A DNA stretch of 7,845 nt from DATLYT01 sp035574455 (GTDB taxonomy: Bacteria > Bacteroidota > Ignavibacteria > UBA10030), in the NCBI GenBank assembly GCA_035574455.1, contig DATLYT010000141.1:1-7845 (forward strand). The letters run 5' to 3'. Of this stretch, positions 5,035 to 7,845 are shown in pieces. The notes beneath the pieces are model-generated. The model saw nothing but the letters and a program-made list of their open reading frames with translations. It did no database searches and was not told where the DNA came from. Both the position numbers and the translations under genes were made by a program. The first letter of the stretch is position 1. Every line of letters starts with the position of its first letter.

Positions 5035-7845
5035 TTAGGCTCCGTGGCAGTTCTTGTATTTCTTCCCGCTCCCGCACGGGCAGGGGTCGTTCCGCCCGAT
5101 TTTTTCTCCCACGCGAATCGGCTGTGTCTTTTGCGGACGTGGCCCCGCCTGCTGTGGTTGTCCCGCTGCGGCGGGAATTGGCTCACGATTCGCCTGGAAA
5201 CCCGCTCCTAACGCCGATTCGTGCGTCATCACCAGCTCTTCCCGACGCAACGGCCGTCGCGCTCTCTGCACCGGTAGTTGCTCCGGTCGCTCCGGGAAGT
5301 ACGTGAAGACAATCTTCACCACCTCGTCGGCAATCTGCTGCATCAGCTCCATAAACATCTTGAACGCCTCAGTCTTGTACTCCACCAACGGGTCCTTTTG
5401 GCCGTAGCCGCGCAGATGAATGCCTTCCTTGAGGTCGTCCATTTCTCGCAGGTGGTCGCGCCATTTCGAATCGATCACCTGCAACATTGCCATCTTTTCC
5501 AACTGACCCATCAGCTCTGGACCGATCTGCTCCTCTTTGCGGCGGTAGAACTCTTCCGCCGCCTTCACGATGGCATCGGCCACGCCATCCTGTCCCAATT
5601 GCTGGAACTGCTCCGGTGTCATCTGGAGGTCAATCAAAAATCGCGATCGTACCTCGGTGCGCAGACCCTCGAGGTCGCCTTCCGGGTAGAATCGCTCAGC
5701 AATCCCTTCTGCAATTTCACGAACCATGTCGAGAATATCATCGCGCAGACGCTCACCCAACAACGCATGACGACGGCGCGAGTAGATGACTTCCCGCTGC
5801 TGGTTCATGACGTTGTCGTACTCCAACAGCCGCTTGCGAATGCCGAAGTTGTTCTCTTCCACCTTCTTCTGCGCCCGCTCAACCGACCGGGTGATCATCG
5901 GATGCTGAATGACCTCACCCTCCTGTAATCCCATCCGCTCCATCACACGAGCGATCCGTTCGCTGCCGAAGAGACGCATCAAATCATCCTCAAGTGAGAG
6001 GAAGAACCGTGACGATCCCGGGTCCCCCTGCCGACCTGCTCGCCCGCGCAGCTGCCGGTCGATGCGGCGCGCTTCATGCCGCTCCGTGCCGATGATGTGG
6101 AGACCGCCCGCTTGCGCCACTCCCGGCCCGAGCTTGATATCCGTGCCACGACCCGCCATGTTCGTGGCAATCGTGACCGCACCGGGCAGGCCCGCGTGCG
6201 CAATGATTTCTGCTTCGCGCTGGTGCTGCTTGGCATTCAGGACGTTGTGCGGTATTCCCTTCCGCTTCAGCATCCGGCTGATGGTTTCCGAGACCTCAAC
6301 GCTGGTCGTTCCAACCAATACCGGGCGGTTAATCTTCCGCATCTCTTCAATCTCGTTGAGGACGGCGTTGTACTTCTCCCGCTTCGTCTTGTAGACTTGA
6401 TCGTCATAGTCAACGCGAATCATGGGCTTATTGGTGGGAATGACGACGACGTCGAGTTTGTAGATTTCGAAGAACTCCGCCGCTTCGGTTTCCGCCGTGC
6501 CGGTCATGCCCGCGAGCTTCTTGTAGAGGCGGAAGTAATTCTGCAGTGTTACTGTGGCAAGCGTCTGTGTATCGCGCTCCACCTTGACACCTTCCTTTGC
6601 CTCAATCGCCTGATGTAAGCCTTCCGAATAGCGTCGACCCGGCAGCAAGCGTCCCGTGAACTCGTCCACAATCATCACTTTGCCGTCTTCCGTGACGACA
6701 TACTCATCATCCTTCTCATAGAGACAGTAGGCTTTGAGAAGTTGGAGAATGGTGTGGATGCGATCACTCCGCTCGGCAAAGAGCTTGTTGACCTGGTCTT
6801 TCTTCTGCTGCTTTTGTTCCGGAGTCAGCGTTGTATCGTTCTCGATGTGGCTGTACTCGGTTCCGATATCCGGAATAACAAAGAGTTCTTTATCATGGCC
6901 AGGATAGGATTGAGCGAGATATTCTCGTCCTTTTTCCGTTAAATCGATGACATGCGATTTCTCATCGATGCTGAAATAGAGCGGATCGTCGATTTCATGC
7001 ATCCGGTTGGCTTGGTCCCGCAGGTATTCCTTTTCGGTGGCTTGGACGAGCGACTTGTTGGACGGATCGGCAAGAAGCTTCAACAGTTTGGGGCTTTTCG
7101 GAAGGCCTCGCTGGGCACGCAGGAGGAGCACGCCGGCTTCCTCGGTTTTGCCCTGCTGGAGAAGTTGCTCGGCTTCGGCAAGAATTTTCGCCACGAGGTT
7201 CTTCTGCGCGTTCACAAGACGCTCGACGTGCGGCTTCATCTCGTTGAACTTATGATCCTCCACCGCCACCGGACCGCTGATGATGAGGGGGGTTCGCGCT
7301 TCATCGATGAGTACAGAATCTACCTCATCGACAATCGCATAGTTGTGGCCCCGTTGCACCATCTCGTCGGGGCTGGTAACCATATTGTCGCGGAGGTAAT
7401 CAAAGCCGAACTCGTTATTCGTACCGTACGTGATGTCCGCAGCATACTGAATCCGTCGATGCATCGGGTCCATTTGCTGCAGGATACAGCCCACCGTGAG
7501 TCCGAGAAACTCGTAGACCTTGCCCATCCATTGACTATCGCGCAGGGCAAGATAGTCGTTGACGGTCACAATGTGAACACCGCGGCCGGGGAGCGCATTC
7601 AGGTATGCCGGTAGAGTCGCAACGAGCGTTTTCCCTTCACCCGTCGCCATCTCGGCGATCTTTCCCTGATGTAGCACAATACCGCCCATCAGCTGCACGT
7701 CGAAGGGGACCATGTCCCACACCACCTTATTGCCAGCCACTTCCCACGACTTGCCAACCAGTCGGCGGCAGGCATCTTTCACAACGGCAAACGCCTCGGG
7801 AAGAAGTTCGTTGAGGGTGGATTCGATGGTGGCATCAAGTTCTTT
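5035..7845 (-). CDS. secA: Protein translocase ATPase SecA (5' end cut by window edge)
   Basis: SecA is the ATP-driven motor that pushes preproteins through SecYEG at the inner membrane. The frame stays open to the right edge, giving 936 residues; the first 50 or so are missing. Numbering from the edge, Walker A TGEGKT is at 68-73 and the DEVD Walker B box at 173-176. The NBD2 motifs are TNMAGRGTD (561-569) and GTERHEARRIDRQLRGRAGRQGD (586-608, arginine finger region). The scaffold helix LQVIDSKWRDHL is at 788-799. A Pro/Gln-rich linker leads to the zinc tail NDPCPCGSGKKYKNCHGA, with ligands C922, C924, C933 and H934 in the CXCX8CH pattern known to bind SecB and phospholipid. Two insertions relative to E. 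coli, GKSWEVAGNKVVWDM (31-45) and a long helical one (about 197-286), are of the Bacteroidota/Chlorobi type. The internal GTG at 7782 is not the start: coding similarity (LPEAFAVV) continues upstream. glnB follows 60 bp after the stop. Confidence 0.98.
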   Translation of the reverse strand, partial: KELDATIESTLNELLPEAFAVVKDACRRLVGKSWEVAGNKVVWDMVPFDVQLMGGIVLHQGKIAEMATGEGKTLVATLPAYLNALPGRGVHIVTVNDYLALRDSQWMGKVYEFLGLTVGCILQQMDPMHRRIQYAADITYGTNNEFGFDYLRDNMVTSPDEMVQRGHNYAIVDEVDSVLIDEARTPLIISGPVAVEDHKFNEMKPHVERLVNAQKNLVAKILAEAEQLLQQGKTEEAGVLLLRAQRGLPKSPKLLKLLADPSNKSLVQATEKEYLRDQANRMHEIDDPLYFSIDEKSHVIDLTEKGREYLAQSYPGHDKELFVIPDIGTEYSHIENDTTLTPEQKQQKKDQVNKLFAERSDRIHTILQLLKAYCLYEKDDEYVVTEDGKVMIVDEFTGRLLPGRRYSEGLHQAIEAKEGVKVERDTQTLATVTLQNYFRLYKKLAGMTGTAETEAAEFFEIYKLDVVVIPTNKPMIRVDYDDQVYKTKREKYNAVLNEIEEMRKINRPVLVGTTSVEVSETISRMLKRKGIPHNVLNAKQHQREAEIIAHAGLPGAVTIATNMAGRGTDIKLGPGVAQAGGLHIIGTERHEARRIDRQLRGRAGRQGDPGSSRFFLSLEDDLMRLFGSERIARVMERMGLQEGEVIQHPMITRSVERAQKKVEENNFGIRKRLLEYDNVMNQQREVIYSRRRHALLGERLRDDILDMVREIAEGIAERFYPEGDLEGLRTEVRSRFLIDLQMTPEQFQQLGQDGVADAIVKAAEEFYRRKEEQIGPELMGQLEKMAMLQVIDSKWRDHLREMDDLKEGIHLRGYGQKDPLVEYKTEAFKMFMELMQQIADEVVKIVFTYFPERPEQLPVQRARRPLRREELVMTHESALGAGFQANREPIPAAAGQPQQAGPRPQKTQPIRVGEKIGRNDPCPCGSGKKYKNCHGA

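Noticed and set aside
1..7845. Search for RNA genes, CRISPR, insertion sequences, defence or phage modules
   Set aside because: Almost all bases are accounted for by six housekeeping genes, the intergenic gaps total under 300 bp, and no spaced repeats or mobile-element motifs were seen.

Overview
The window is a compact block of six bacterial housekeeping genes, all on the minus strand. The organism is most likely in the Bacteroidota/Chlorobi/Ignavibacteria (FCB) lineage. The best evidence is SecA, which has two insertions typical of that group: one between the N-terminal helix and Walker A, and a long helical one inside the first ATPase domain. The Era and PII sequences and the scarcity of Shine-Dalgarno motifs agree with this. 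Base composition looks only slightly above 50% GC. No rRNA, tRNA, CRISPR, transposon or phage gene was seen.

In transcription order (right to left): secA (5' end beyond the right edge; stop at 5035), glnB for a PII signal protein (4974-4636, GTG start with the only good ribosome binding site), a two-tier hairpin at 4623-4590 that resembles an intrinsic terminator, era (4572-3661), a DUF1015-family gene of unknown function (3637-2357), a 131-bp spacer with a good sigma70-type promoter, mce for methylmalonyl-CoA epimerase (2225-1818), and uvrC (1825 to beyond the left edge). No gene-free stretch exceeds about 130 bases.

There appear to be two transcription blocks. The first is secA-glnB, reading into or followed by era-DUF1015. 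The second is mce-uvrC, driven by the 2270-2298 promoter and joined by an 8-bp overlap. The genes do not form one pathway: protein export, nitrogen signalling, ribosome assembly, an unknown function, propionyl-CoA metabolism and nucleotide excision repair. Their grouping looks like ordinary housekeeping packing.

I see no convincing undescribed system. The points most worth a second look are the DUF1015 protein with its ParB-like DGHHR motif, the glnB-era hairpin with a possible competing structure upstream, the ambiguous glnB start at an A7 run, and the coupling of a metabolic epimerase to a DNA-repair gene.
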